From Candidatus Poribacteria bacterium (GTDB taxonomy: Bacteria; Poribacteria; WGA-4E; WGA-3G), in the NCBI GenBank assembly GCA_022394755.1, contig JAGFCA010000075.1, positions 1 through 64,000 on the forward strand: a DNA stretch of 64,000 bases, read 5' to 3'. Below the pieces are notes generated by a model. The model was not told the DNA's origin. It did not search any database and saw only the letters and a program-made list of their open reading frames with translations. The position numbers were made by a program, and so were the translations under genes. This document shows, piece after piece, positions 15,142 to 24,587 of this stretch (positions are counted from its first letter, which is position 1; each line of letters begins with the position of its first letter).

Positions 15142-16425
15142 TTGAAAATACTGGTTATCGGACAAGGTGGGAGAGAACATACCCTTGTCTGGAAAATAGC
15201 ACAAAGTCCATTGGTAGAGAAAATCTATTGCACTCCCAGTAATGCTGGAATAGCACAAATCGCAGAGACAATTTCTATTGGTGATGACTACACTGAAATT
15301 GCTAACTGGGCAGAATCGAATAAAATTGACCTTACCGTTGTTGGTCCAGAAGCACCTTTAGCATACGGTATCGTTGATATATTTAATGAACACAATCTGA
15401 CAGTATTCGGACCAAATAAGAATGCTGCCCAAATTGAAGGTAGTAAAGATTTTGCCAAACAATTAATGGGGAAGAATGGGATTCCAACTGCATCACATCA
15501 AACTTTCACAGATGCAGATAAAGCAATAGATTATATCAAGAATATTGGAACATCCGTATTTGTTAAGGCAGATGGACTCGCAGCTGGAAAAGGTGTAATA
15601 CCCGGACGTACTGTTGATGATGCCATAGAAGCTGTGAAAACTATCTTGGTTGATAGAGCCTTCGGAGACGCAGGAGATAGTGTTGTAATAGAGGAAGAAT
15701 TGATCGGTGAAGAAGCATCCTTCACAGTTCTTTCAGATGGATCCTATTGTCTGCCATTTGTCAGTTCGCAAGACCACAAGATGTCGCAGGACGGGGATAC
15801 AGGAAAAAATACTGGTGGTATGGGAGCATATTCACCTGCACCGGTCATCACTCCTGATATACAGGAATATGTAATGGATCGAATTGTCTATCCTACAATT
15901 CAAGGTATGTCTCAAATAGGGTGTCCATTTAAAGGTGTATTATATGTGGGTCTCATGATGACAGAAGCCGGACCGAAGGTCTTAGAATATAATTGTCGAT
16001 TTGGAGATCCAGAAACACAAGTATTGCTACCCCGGCTAAAAAGTGATTTAATACCTATATTATTAGCATGTATTGAGGGAACATTAGAACAACAAACAGA
16101 TGTTGAATGGCATCCAGAAGCAGCAGCATGTGTTGTAATGGCATCTGGTGGATATCCGGATCCTTACCAAACTGGTAAAGTCATTTCAGGTTTATCCAAT
16201 GCAGAATCAATTGATGATGTTAATGTATTCCATGCCGGAACGAATTTTGATGATGAAAATGTCGTAACAGCAGGTGGACGGGTATTAGGGGTAACAGCAC
16301 TGGGAGAAAACCTAAAAAATGCCATTGAAACAGCATATAAAGGTGTATCTGAAATCCATTTTAATGATGTACATTATAGAAAAGATATTGGGTACCGTGC
16401 TCTATCTCGGTCAGAAAACTGTTAA
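15142..16425 (+). CDS. purD: Phosphoribosylamine-glycine ligase
   Basis: 427 aa, full length. It joins glycine to phosphoribosylamine using ATP, the second step of de novo purine synthesis, in the cytosol. The N-terminus ILVIGQGGREHTLVWKIAQS is the classic PurD start; the ATP-grasp core follows (FVKADGLAAGKGV, then EEELIGEEASF, then GGMGAYSP and EYNCRFGDPE). The start is TTG with AAGGGA upstream. It stands apart from other purine genes. Confidence 0.96.
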   Translation: MKILVIGQGGREHTLVWKIAQSPLVEKIYCTPSNAGIAQIAETISIGDDYTEIANWAESNKIDLTVVGPEAPLAYGIVDIFNEHNLTVFGPNKNAAQIEGSKDFAKQLMGKNGIPTASHQTFTDADKAIDYIKNIGTSVFVKADGLAAGKGVIPGRTVDDAIEAVKTILVDRAFGDAGDSVVIEEELIGEEASFTVLSDGSYCLPFVSSQDHKMSQDGDTGKNTGGMGAYSPAPVITPDIQEYVMDRIVYPTIQGMSQIGCPFKGVLYVGLMMTEAGPKVLEYNCRFGDPETQVLLPRLKSDLIPILLACIEGTLEQQTDVEWHPEAAACVVMASGGYPDPYQTGKVISGLSNAESIDDVNVFHAGTNFDDENVVTAGGRVLGVTALGENLKNAIETAYKGVSEIHFNDVHYRKDIGYRALSRSENC

Positions 16426-16462
16426 CTGGGAACTGACGACCAAATAATTAAAACTACTACCT

Positions 16463-16975
16463 ATGAACCAACTTACATACAAGATTGCAAAATGTTGTAT
16501 ACCTGAGGAAAATGATGAAATCATCGGTTATTTCAAAGAGGAAGGTATCATCACTGTCCATAATACTGAATGTAAATCCATATCCAGTTTAAGAATAGAA
16601 AGATTATTGGATATTACTTGGACAGAAATCAAACAGAATGATACATCTAATTCTAAACATGAAATATCAAAAGAAATTGAACAATTAGACGAGACAGATT
16701 ATCTAATACTCAAACATCATCAAGAAATGGGAATGGATTATTCAAAAGTCGTCGCAGAAACATTATATGTTCCATTAGATGAGATACAAGACAGACATAA
16801 GAAATTACGGGAACTTGGTGGGTTAAAACGTGTGGAAGGACGTATAATCCATTATCGAAAAAATATCGTTAAAGGAAAATGGATAAAACATCGAAATCAT
16901 ACATACTATGAATTAACACCCGAAGGCAATCAGTGGATAACTACTTTAGAGAATACATCGGGTGATTCAGATTGA
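16463..16975 (+). CDS. RelA-type zinc-finger plus winged-helix protein
   Basis: 170 aa. Residues 5-40 resemble the small zinc-finger/conserved-cysteine domain of RelA/SpoT enzymes: AKCCIPEENDEIIGYF, then GIITVHNTEC, with the CC pair and the His-x5-Cys spacing retained. Residues 75-165 look like a winged helix of the DUF2250 kind (LDETDYLILKHHQEMGMDYS, ending YYELTPEGNQW). No synthetase or hydrolase domain is present, so it cannot make ppGpp. A ribosome- or DNA-binding regulator is possible. No clear Shine-Dalgarno. Confidence 0.6.
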   Translation: MNQLTYKIAKCCIPEENDEIIGYFKEEGIITVHNTECKSISSLRIERLLDITWTEIKQNDTSNSKHEISKEIEQLDETDYLILKHHQEMGMDYSKVVAETLYVPLDEIQDRHKKLRELGGLKRVEGRIIHYRKNIVKGKWIKHRNHTYYELTPEGNQWITTLENTSGDSD

Positions 16976-17007
16976 CATCGTATCTACTGAATATAGGAGG
17001 ATTATAA

Positions 17008-18210
17008 ATGCAACAAGACATGACAGAAAGAATGATTCAAAGAGAACAACGAAAAACACGTATGCGTTCAATTATTATGCTCTCATTGATATTTCATTTG
17101 AGCGCAGCGATGGTGTATCTATTTCTTCCTATAGGACCAGTGCCGGACGATCAATCAGACACATTAGCGTTTGATGTTTTCACTCATAATAAACCACCAC
17201 CTGAACGTAGAAATAGACCAAAACCTCCATTATCAAAAAAACTACTGGATCCAAAACAAAATTTAGCAAAAGATGCTGAGAAAAAAAGATTTGATGCCGC
17301 AAAAAATGAACGTGACGAAGTTGTGAAATTAAGTGAAAGGATTGTCATTCATGATGTTGAAGTCAATAATGCTCCTGTTGAAGACCTTATACCAGATCTG
17401 ATGACCGATGCCAAATTACGTGAAGCTGAAGCATCCAATCTTAGTCGTCTTGTTGCACAACCAGGTAGAACTGATGGACAAGGGATTGTTACGGGGCGAG
17501 TTCGACCGCGTGGTGATGGCAGTGGGAGATTTCGCGGCATTTCTGATGCTGGTGGAGGAGATGGTCGGTTAGATGGGGGTGGACGTTCTGGGATGAACGA
17601 CCCGCTCGGTATGATTAAATTCCTCAATAGCCTTGATGGTCCACAAGATGTTGTATATTGTCTGGATATCTCAGCAAGTATGCAAGCAGCAGGTTTGAAT
17701 AAATTGGAATTGGCAATTAATGCTGTGAAAGATTCAGTATTAATGTTAGGAAGTGATGATAATTTTAATATCATACCATTCTCGACAACTGCACGTATGA
17801 TGAGTGAGAAACTCTTAGCGGCTAATGAACTCAATATTAAAAGGGCACTCAATTACCTGAATACCTTCACACCAGAAACTATACAATATAATCGTGGTAC
17901 GAATATCCTTGCTGCACTTGACAGAGGGTTGAAAGATAATTCTACTGTCATTTTTCTGGTAACTGATGGTCTTCCGACAACAATCAAAGGACAAGATATT
18001 GAGACAGACACTGAAACAATTCTTGAATACGTCAGGCAACGAAATACAAAGAAAGCAAGAATCTTTGTTGTAGCATTAGAGGTAGATCCAATCCGTTCAC
18101 CAGGTGGACATCTTCTGACATCCCTTGCTTATGAACATAATGGAGAAATTAAGATTGTTGGTTCAGAAAAATTAAACGAATTAAATAAGCAGACAGGGAA
18201 GAATAAGTAA
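17008..18210 (+). CDS. Membrane-anchored VWA-domain protein
   Basis: 400 aa. A basic N-terminus is followed by one membrane span (about residues 20-42, IIMLSLIFHLSAAMVYLFLP), a Pro/Lys-rich stretch and a Gly-rich linker. A C-terminal von Willebrand A domain begins near residue 211 with the MIDAS motif DISAS, later conserved Thr (NRGTN) and Asp (VTDGLP). The short N-terminal anchor plus proline-rich stalk is TonB-like in layout. The VWA domain would lie in the periplasm and bind a partner through a metal ion. The ATG follows a perfect GGAGG. Confidence 0.85.
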   Translation: MQQDMTERMIQREQRKTRMRSIIMLSLIFHLSAAMVYLFLPIGPVPDDQSDTLAFDVFTHNKPPPERRNRPKPPLSKKLLDPKQNLAKDAEKKRFDAAKNERDEVVKLSERIVIHDVEVNNAPVEDLIPDLMTDAKLREAEASNLSRLVAQPGRTDGQGIVTGRVRPRGDGSGRFRGISDAGGGDGRLDGGGRSGMNDPLGMIKFLNSLDGPQDVVYCLDISASMQAAGLNKLELAINAVKDSVLMLGSDDNFNIIPFSTTARMMSEKLLAANELNIKRALNYLNTFTPETIQYNRGTNILAALDRGLKDNSTVIFLVTDGLPTTIKGQDIETDTETILEYVRQRNTKKARIFVVALEVDPIRSPGGHLLTSLAYEHNGEIKIVGSEKLNELNKQTGKNK

Positions 18211-18277
18211 CATTTATACATTTAGTTAGAATATTATAGATGAGTTATCAAGCTCACGTTTAACATTAGGGAATTTA

Positions 18278-19084
18278 ATGAATCAAAAATCCGCAGTTGA
18301 TACCGTTAAACATTTCAGTTTAGACAACAAAGTATGTCTTGTAAGTGGCGCAAGTCGAGGCATAGGTAGAGCAATGGCTGCAGGTCTTGCTGGTGCAGGA
18401 TCAAATCTGGTAATAGCCGGAAGAGAGCAAGAAACACTCAATACTGTCGCAGCCGAAATTACTGATCAGACAGGAAGAAAAATTGTACCACTTCAAGCAG
18501 ATATAGGTAATCTTGAAGAGATTGATTCACTTGTACAAGAAACTATTGACGTATTTGGTAAGATAGATGTCCTTGTGAATAACGCTGGTGTGAATATCCG
18601 CAATCCTGCCTTGGAATTCAATGAATCAGACTGGGACTTTGTTACAGATATAAATCTAAAAGGAGCATTCTTCCTTGCTAAAGCATGTGGTAAACACATG
18701 CAACAACAGAACTCTGGTAAAGTAATCAATACGTTATCACTTACGTCAGCAATTGGGTTACCAACAAGTGTAGCATATACAGCAGCAAAAGGCGGACTGT
18801 TACAACTCACGAAACTTCTTGCTGTTGAATGGGCAGAATACAACATTCAAGTTAACGGTATAGCTCCAGGTTTTATTCGTACTGAAATGACAGCACCAGC
18901 CAGAGAGGATAGTCGTAACGATTGGATATTGAATCGTACACCAGCTGACAGATGGGGTGAACCGGAAGATCTTGCCGGGTTAACGATTTTCTTCGCTTCA
19001 AATGCATCCGATTTTGTAACTGGTCAAATGGTTTTTGTTGACGGAGGTTTTATGGCAGGAAGTGATTGGAGAAGGCAAAGATAA
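18278..19084 (+). CDS. Short-chain dehydrogenase/reductase
   Basis: 268 aa classical SDR. The Rossmann nucleotide motif is SGASRGIGRAMA near residue 26, NNAG is present, the catalytic Ser is in TLSLTSAIG and YTAAK gives Tyr and Lys. The C-terminus GQMVFVDGGFMAGSDW fits the gluconate 5-dehydrogenase / 2-deoxygluconate dehydrogenase branch. The exact substrate cannot be read from sequence. The gene overlaps the next by 1 nt (TAATG), so the pair is coupled. Confidence 0.9.
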   Translation: MNQKSAVDTVKHFSLDNKVCLVSGASRGIGRAMAAGLAGAGSNLVIAGREQETLNTVAAEITDQTGRKIVPLQADIGNLEEIDSLVQETIDVFGKIDVLVNNAGVNIRNPALEFNESDWDFVTDINLKGAFFLAKACGKHMQQQNSGKVINTLSLTSAIGLPTSVAYTAAKGGLLQLTKLLAVEWAEYNIQVNGIAPGFIRTEMTAPAREDSRNDWILNRTPADRWGEPEDLAGLTIFFASNASDFVTGQMVFVDGGFMAGSDWRRQR

Positions 19085-19305
19085 TGGGAACAGACAAAGA
19101 TCTCTCACCATTAGACCAAGCTAAAGTACTCTTGGAAGACTTCAATTTAGAAGGGGCTATACTCTTTGATCATTTACCTGTTCTGAGATTACAGGTATCT
19201 GAATCACAATTTTCTCAAGTGATGGAATTACGTTCTGAACTTGTAGATAAACTCAAACCCACCGGTTTTCGCTTCATTTCCATAGATCTGAATACACCTA
19301 CATAG
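19084..19305 (+). CDS. Stand-alone homologue of the LarE C-terminal tail
   Basis: 73 aa from ATG 19084, which overlaps the SDR stop (TAATG) and has GGAGAAGG upstream. The sequence LPVLRLQVSESQF followed by LKPTGFRFISIDL resembles the C-terminal segment of the sulfur transferase LarE (R-L-x-V, then GFRYVTLDL). No ATP-pyrophosphatase domain is present here. It may be an independent small protein or a relic of a larger enzyme; function unknown. Confidence 0.55.
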   Translation: MGTDKDLSPLDQAKVLLEDFNLEGAILFDHLPVLRLQVSESQFSQVMELRSELVDKLKPTGFRFISIDLNTPT

Positions 19306-19428
19306 AATAATTAAAACCGATATTCATTTTACCCACATATCACTAATCCATTTTTTCACAACTGGTTGGTTTACAGAATGAATGATTTTTGGAATATTGA
19401 ATTTGTAGGCAAAATTATTAATTAACAC

Positions 19429-20199
19429 CTACATATTAGCTTCGTTTGGATGCCAAAGATTCTTCTCTGTAACTCCCAACTCCTTTATAATGGGTTCAAT
19501 TAGAGATAGCTCATCCAACTGTTCTATGGAATGTGCATCACTGCCAATCAGAAGTTTCACATCACGTTCCAAACAAAGTTGGTAAAAGTCAACCAGGTGA
19601 GGCTGATTGAACCGGATAATCTTTGGCGTAAGTTCTATGCCGAGTCCGCGTTGAGAAGCAAGATCTAATTGATAGATTAACCGTTTATGTTCAATATTAT
19701 TCATCATTTCTTGTGCAAATGCAGCAAGCGTTTCAGGAGTGTATTGAAATACATCTGGTGAAAGAAGGAAAGGATGTATTACTGCATCAGTGATAGGAGA
19801 AGCAATTGCTGCCTCAAACATATAAATTTCGTGGAGTGCAACTCTTTTCGGATCTCGGAGATTCTTTGGACGAGCAACACCGCGGATATGGTAATGGTTT
19901 GGTGCCATCAACACATAATCAAAATAGGATGCCATACGGATTTTTATTGAGGTAATCTGGTAATCCAGCATTTGAGATTCAACACCAAAATATACATCAA
20001 TAGTTGGGTCAGCATCCTTAATGGATTGCCTTGCAGCCTGAATAGTTTTTACTTTAGATTGAAAACTGTAATCATGATCAGCTATTCCTATAGTTTTTAT
20101 ACCGTGTTCTTCTTGATATTGTATTATCTTCTCGACACTTAAGTCATTCTCCGCACATCCAGAAAGTTGTGTGTGAATATGATAATCACAACTAAACAT
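19429..20199 (-). CDS. PHP-domain phosphoesterase, histidinol-phosphatase-like
   Basis: 256 aa. The metal motifs of the PHP family are present in order: DYHIHTQLSG (residues 5-14), GIADHDYSF, VIHPFLL, GIELTPKI and IGSDAHSIEQ. PHP enzymes hydrolyse phosphate esters; HisJ-type histidinol phosphatase is one member, but no his genes are nearby and the true substrate is unknown. It is divergent from the nuo operon, with 249 bp between the starts. Confidence 0.8.
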   Translation of the reverse strand: MFSCDYHIHTQLSGCAENDLSVEKIIQYQEEHGIKTIGIADHDYSFQSKVKTIQAARQSIKDADPTIDVYFGVESQMLDYQITSIKIRMASYFDYVLMAPNHYHIRGVARPKNLRDPKRVALHEIYMFEAAIASPITDAVIHPFLLSPDVFQYTPETLAAFAQEMMNNIEHKRLIYQLDLASQRGLGIELTPKIIRFNQPHLVDFYQLCLERDVKLLIGSDAHSIEQLDELSLIEPIIKELGVTEKNLWHPNEANM

Positions 20200-20255
20200 T
20201 GACTACTCCTTCTAACTAATTCGATCCTAATAAATTATTACAAACTTCTGTTAGG

Positions 20256-20340
20256 AATGCAACTAAAAAACGGTTATTAATGAGATATATAGATACGTCA
20301 AATACTCACAATTAGATAACGGAAATACGTGAGTTGCATT
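20256..20340. promoter_or_regulatory. Inverted repeat in the divergent PHP-nuo region
   Basis: AATGCAACT (20256-20264) and AGTTGCATT (20332-20340) form a perfect 9-bp dyad 67 nt apart. A shorter CTCAC/GTGAG hairpin lies inside (20305-20333). The right arm runs into a T-rich tract. It lies upstream of both divergent genes and could be an operator or insulating hairpin. Confidence 0.4.
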
Positions 20341-20348
20341 ATTTTTTG

Positions 20349-20378
20349 TTGCAAAATATTGTGAATCTAAGATATACT
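20349..20378 (+). promoter_or_regulatory. Likely promoter of the first nuo operon
   Basis: TTGCAA (20349-20354), an 18-bp spacer and TATACT (20373-20378) lie 71 bp before nuoA. A second TATAAT at 20423-20428 has no good -35. Confidence 0.45.
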
Positions 20379-20448
20379 TTAACCGATTATAATTACACCC
20401 CGCACGACACTATACTAACTGATATAATACTGCTAAATAGGGAAAACC

Positions 20449-20859
20449 ATGCTCTTTAATTTCGCAAATGTACTAATATTTGTTATTGTTGGATGTCTCT
20501 TTGTAGTATTGAATCTGACGGTATCACGTTTACTTCAAACCAAGTTGTATTCAGGTGAAAAATATATCCCTTACGAATGTGGAGAAGATCCAATCGGGGA
20601 TACGCGGATTAAGTTCAACACACGTTTCTATGTCATCGCTCTCATATTCTTAATCTTTGATGTTGAAGTTGTTTTCCTTTTACCATGGGCAGTCGTTTTT
20701 AGAGATATAGGTCTTATCGCATTTTTAGAAATGTTAGTTTTTATTGCTATTTTGTTAGTTGGTCTCGCTTATGTATGGGCAAAAGGTGATCTTGAATGGA
20801 TCCGTTCTACACAATTAGAAGTGCAGTCCGTCAAAAGAGAGGAAAGTTATGATCATTGA
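20449..20859 (+). CDS. nuoA: Complex I subunit NuoA, first operon
   Basis: 136 aa inner-membrane subunit with three predicted spans. The conserved loop [10 protein letters not shown] and the span [16 protein letters not shown] are diagnostic. It is the first of an unbroken nuo operon and its end overlaps nuoB by 11 bp. A second, distinct nuoA is at 61706. Confidence 0.95.
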   Translation: MLFNFANVLIFVIVGCLFVVLNLTVSRLLQTKLYSGEKYIPYECGEDPIGDTRIKFNTRFYVIALIFLIFDVEVVFLLPWAVVFRDIGLIAFLEMLVFIAILLVGLAYVWAKGDLEWIRSTQLEVQSVKREESYDH

Positions 20860-21463
20860 TGAAAAACTTGATAAGAATATCATTGTTACATCAGTTGACG
20901 CTGTTGCCAATTGGGCACGTTCATCCGCACTATGGCCAATGACATTTGGACTTGCTTGTTGTGCAATTGAATTTATGGCAACTGCCGCATCAAATTATGA
21001 TTTAGATAGATTTGGTGCTGGTGTCCCAAGAGCTACACCACGACAATCCGATTTGATGGTGATTTCAGGTACGGTTACCCTAAAAATGGCAACACGTATA
21101 AAACGACTGTATGAGCAGATGCCAGAACCAAAATATGTAATTTCTATGGGGAGTTGTGCTACAAGTGGTGGACCTTATTGGCAACATGGGTATCATGTAC
21201 TTAAGGGTGTTGATAGGATTATTCCTGTTGATGTTTATGTCCCTGGATGTCCTCCTAGACCAGAGGCTCTTATAGAAGGTCTGCTAAAATTACAAGAAAA
21301 AATAAAAACACAAACTGTTGCAAAAAGATCAGATGTACCATTTCTAAAAAGACTATTTACAAAGACTGAATGGTATGAACACGAAAAAATTGAAGGTACA
21401 GCTAAAGAAGATACAACCGATACAGAAGACGGCAACATAGAAAATACAGATGCTACTGTATAA
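20849..21463 (+). CDS. nuoB: Complex I subunit NuoB, first operon
   Basis: 204 aa. It carries the N2 cluster that passes electrons to quinone. The cysteine ligands are in [21 protein letters not shown] and [11 protein letters not shown]. The C-terminal 40 residues (acidic, Thr-rich) are an extension beyond the conserved core. It is coupled to nuoA by overlap. Confidence 0.96.
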   Translation: MIIDEKLDKNIIVTSVDAVANWARSSALWPMTFGLACCAIEFMATAASNYDLDRFGAGVPRATPRQSDLMVISGTVTLKMATRIKRLYEQMPEPKYVISMGSCATSGGPYWQHGYHVLKGVDRIIPVDVYVPGCPPRPEALIEGLLKLQEKIKTQTVAKRSDVPFLKRLFTKTEWYEHEKIEGTAKEDTTDTEDGNIENTDATV

Positions 21464-21494
21464 CGATAACTCTTAATGTTGGAGTAGATTTTAC

Positions 21495-21980
21495 GTGAAC
21501 CTTGAAGAAATCTATCAAGTCTTAAAAGATAAGTTTGGTGAATCAGTCCTTTTACTTGACACAGAACTATCAGGTGATCACAGTATACATATCTCCCCTG
21601 CAGCTATAGTTGAAATTTCTACATTCTTGTTAGAGACTGAAACATTGGCATTTGATACACTGATGTGTCTAAGTGGTGTGGATTTGAGTGCAAAGGATGA
21701 GGAATTTGCTGTTGTTTATCATCTCTACTCAATGAATCACCGACATAAGGTAGTGTTAAAAACTCCTTTACCGAAGTCTAATCCCCAATTACCCAGTGTC
21801 TCACATATCTGGAAAACTGCAGACTGGCATGAAAGGGAAGCATACGATCTTTATGGTATTGTCTTTGAAGGACATACCGATCTACGACGACTTCTTCTTC
21901 CTGATGATTGGGAAGGTTACCCGTTACGGAAAGATTATGAAGAACCAGATTTCTATCGTGGTATGCGTGTTCCATATTAA
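21495..21980 (+). CDS. nuoC: Complex I subunit NuoC, first operon
   Basis: 161 aa from GTG with GGAG upstream. The signature HEREAYDLYGIVFEGHTDLR and the downstream GYPLRKDYEEP identify the 30-kDa peripheral-arm subunit. It is not fused to NuoD. Slightly short at the N-terminus compared with most homologues. Confidence 0.94.
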   Translation: MNLEEIYQVLKDKFGESVLLLDTELSGDHSIHISPAAIVEISTFLLETETLAFDTLMCLSGVDLSAKDEEFAVVYHLYSMNHRHKVVLKTPLPKSNPQLPSVSHIWKTADWHEREAYDLYGIVFEGHTDLRRLLLPDDWEGYPLRKDYEEPDFYRGMRVPY

Positions 21981-22044
21981 ATTACCTATGAATTCTTTTA
22001 CAGGTAAACCTATTTTCAGTATATAAGAATATTCACCAATATTT

Positions 22045-23250
22045 ATGGAAAGTACACAATCAACAGAATCAAAAATCATTGAATTACAACCATTCACTGA
22101 TGAAATGATTGTAAACATGGGACCTCAGCATCCAAGTACACACGGTGTGTTACGTTTGGAATTGAGATTGGATGGTGAGGTAGTTCGTGAAGCAATTCCG
22201 CATATCGGCTATCTGCACCGCTGCTTCGAAAAACATTCAGAAAATCTCTCATACCCCCAAATCATTCCTTTTACTGATCGGATGGATTATGTGGCTGCAA
22301 TGAACCAAAATTGGGGGTTTTGCCTTGCTGTTGAAAAACTTATGGAGGCTGATGAGGAGAAAGAATTTGCTATTCCTGAACGCGCTGAATATCTACGTGT
22401 ATTAATCTGTGAATTAAATCGGATTGCAAGTCATCTACTGTCCTTTGGAACATACGGTATGGATCTTGGAGCCTTCACTCCTTTCCTCTATGCCTTCCGT
22501 GATCGTGAACGTCTTCTACTCCTTTTTGAAAAAGTATGTGGAGCACGGCTAACCTATAACTACATACGTATTGGTGGTGTTTCAGAAATTATTCCAATGG
22601 AACCGGGATCTATTGATGAGCAAAACTTCTTAGATGAAATTGAAGAGTTTCTTGACTACTTTGAACCACAAATTGATGAATATAATGACCTACTTACATC
22701 CAATAGTATATTTTCTGAAAGAACAGTGGGTGTTGCAGTCATGTCTGCAGAGATGGCATTAAGTTATGGTGCAACGGGTCCAAATCTACGTGGCTCAGGT
22801 GTTGATTGGGATTTACGACGTGATGAACCTTATTCAATTTATGATCGATTTGATTTCGATGTTCCCGTCGCTGAGGATATCCCGGAATTAGGGGCTGTTG
22901 TAGGTGATTGTTGGAGTAGATACAAGATACGAATGGATGAAATGAAAGAATCCGTAAGTATTTGTCGTCAGATTTTAGCTGAAGGTCTACCGGATGGACC
23001 TGTCATGGCAGAACTTAAAGCCGTCCGTCCACCTAAAGGTGAGTTATATTTTCGTAGTGAAGCACCCAGAGGTGAATTAGGGTTCTATATTGTCAGTGAT
23101 GGTACACCGAAACCAGTCCGTGTTAAAGGAAGATCCCCATGTTTTAGTGCCTTAAGTGCCCTTCAGGAATTAAGTCAAGGATTAATGGTAGCAGATATCA
23201 TTGCAATTATTGGTAGTATTGATATAGTGATGGGTGAAGTAGATAGATAG
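22045..23250 (+). CDS. nuoD: Complex I subunit NuoD, first operon
   Basis: 401 aa, full length. It is the 49-kDa quinone-site subunit. NMGPQHPSTHGVLRLEL, HIGYLHRC and the C-terminal DIVMGEVDR are family hallmarks. With NuoB it forms the quinone pocket. 64 bp after nuoC. Confidence 0.97.
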   Translation: MESTQSTESKIIELQPFTDEMIVNMGPQHPSTHGVLRLELRLDGEVVREAIPHIGYLHRCFEKHSENLSYPQIIPFTDRMDYVAAMNQNWGFCLAVEKLMEADEEKEFAIPERAEYLRVLICELNRIASHLLSFGTYGMDLGAFTPFLYAFRDRERLLLLFEKVCGARLTYNYIRIGGVSEIIPMEPGSIDEQNFLDEIEEFLDYFEPQIDEYNDLLTSNSIFSERTVGVAVMSAEMALSYGATGPNLRGSGVDWDLRRDEPYSIYDRFDFDVPVAEDIPELGAVVGDCWSRYKIRMDEMKESVSICRQILAEGLPDGPVMAELKAVRPPKGELYFRSEAPRGELGFYIVSDGTPKPVRVKGRSPCFSALSALQELSQGLMVADIIAIIGSIDIVMGEVDR

Positions 23251-23349
23251 AATCAAGTATTTAGTTTCGGTATAAGAAATATAGTTATAAAAAGTCTTAA
23301 ATCTAAGAGTTGGCAATCATTTGTTTTATACAACATATAAGGAAGTTTG

Positions 23350-24573
23350 ATGTCGGAAATTTTACCAAGTAGTTTTTTTATTCAGATACAAGATGCATCT
23401 GGTAATTGGGCTTCAGATTTCGTTGAAAATGTAATCATTCCAAAGATTCCACATTTCCCCGTGGAATTAGGCACTGTACTCGTGATGATAGCATGCGCGG
23501 GTATATTCGTTGCCGTTGTACCTTTACTTCCCTTAGTTCTTGTACTTGCTGAGAGAAAAGTTGCTGCTCGTTTTCAAAACCGAACAGGTCCGATGCGAGT
23601 TGGCCCCTGGGGAACACTGCAAACACTTGCCGACGGTGTTAAACTTATTTTTAAAGAAGATTTTATTCCTCCGCAAGGGGATAAACTCCTTTTCCTTCTT
23701 GCCCCTTATGTCATATTTGCATGTTCTTTCGCTGTCTTTGCCGCAATTCCATTTAGTCAAGAAATCATAGTTAGCGATTTCAATATCGGAATCTTTTATA
23801 TTATGGCTATTTCATCTGTTATTGTCATGGGTGTGATAATGGCTGGCTGGTCATCGAATAGTAAATGGTCTCTGTTAGGATCTTTACGCTCGGCTGCGCA
23901 GATCGTGAGTTATGAAATTCCACTCGGTCTTTCTATCTTGACTGTCATAATGTTAGTAGGTAGTTTAAGTATGACAGATATCGTTGCTACACAAGAGAAT
24001 GGATTTTTCAGTTGGTTAATTTTTCGATCTCCATTTACTTTTCTCGCATTCTTTATCTTTTTCATTTCATCCATAGCTGAAGTCAATCGAACACCATTTG
24101 ATTTACCAGAGGCAGAATCTGAAATCGTCGCAGGATTCCACACAGAATATAGTGGGATGCGGTTTGCTCTTTTCTTTATAGCAGAATATGCTAATATGTT
24201 TGCTGTCAGTGCAATTGGTGTAACACTTTTCTTAGGTGGGTATGAAGGAATTCTACCCGGATACGATTTTTTGGGCGGTCTGCCTGGTTTTGTGATTAAA
24301 ACTTTAGGACTTGTTTTTCTAATGATGTGGTTGAGATGGACACTACCACGACTAAGGGTTGATCAGTTGATGAATCTCTGTTGGAAGTATTTTATTCCTA
24401 TCTCCTTCTTTAACATCTTAGGCACAGGTATATGGGGTTTGATTTTTAAAACAGATGATATCTGGAGTATCGGAATCAGCTGCACTATTATCTATGTCGG
24501 CTTAATCAGTGCCTATGTAATAGCAGGACGGGTCTTTTCGCGAAAACCTGAACCACAAGCAAGTTCAGTTTAA
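23350..24573 (+). CDS. nuoH: Complex I subunit NuoH, first operon
   Basis: 407 aa from the ATG at 23350 (AAGGAAG 6 nt upstream). It is a multi-span membrane subunit forming the quinone channel floor. AERKVAARFQNRTGPMRVGP and EVNRTPFDLPEAESEIVAG are the diagnostic loops. nuoG, which precedes nuoH in many operons, is absent. Confidence 0.96.
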   Translation: MSEILPSSFFIQIQDASGNWASDFVENVIIPKIPHFPVELGTVLVMIACAGIFVAVVPLLPLVLVLAERKVAARFQNRTGPMRVGPWGTLQTLADGVKLIFKEDFIPPQGDKLLFLLAPYVIFACSFAVFAAIPFSQEIIVSDFNIGIFYIMAISSVIVMGVIMAGWSSNSKWSLLGSLRSAAQIVSYEIPLGLSILTVIMLVGSLSMTDIVATQENGFFSWLIFRSPFTFLAFFIFFISSIAEVNRTPFDLPEAESEIVAGFHTEYSGMRFALFFIAEYANMFAVSAIGVTLFLGGYEGILPGYDFLGGLPGFVIKTLGLVFLMMWLRWTLPRLRVDQLMNLCWKYFIPISFFNILGTGIWGLIFKTDDIWSIGISCTIIYVGLISAYVIAGRVFSRKPEPQASSV

Positions 24574-24587
24574 TAAGGAAAAATCTT

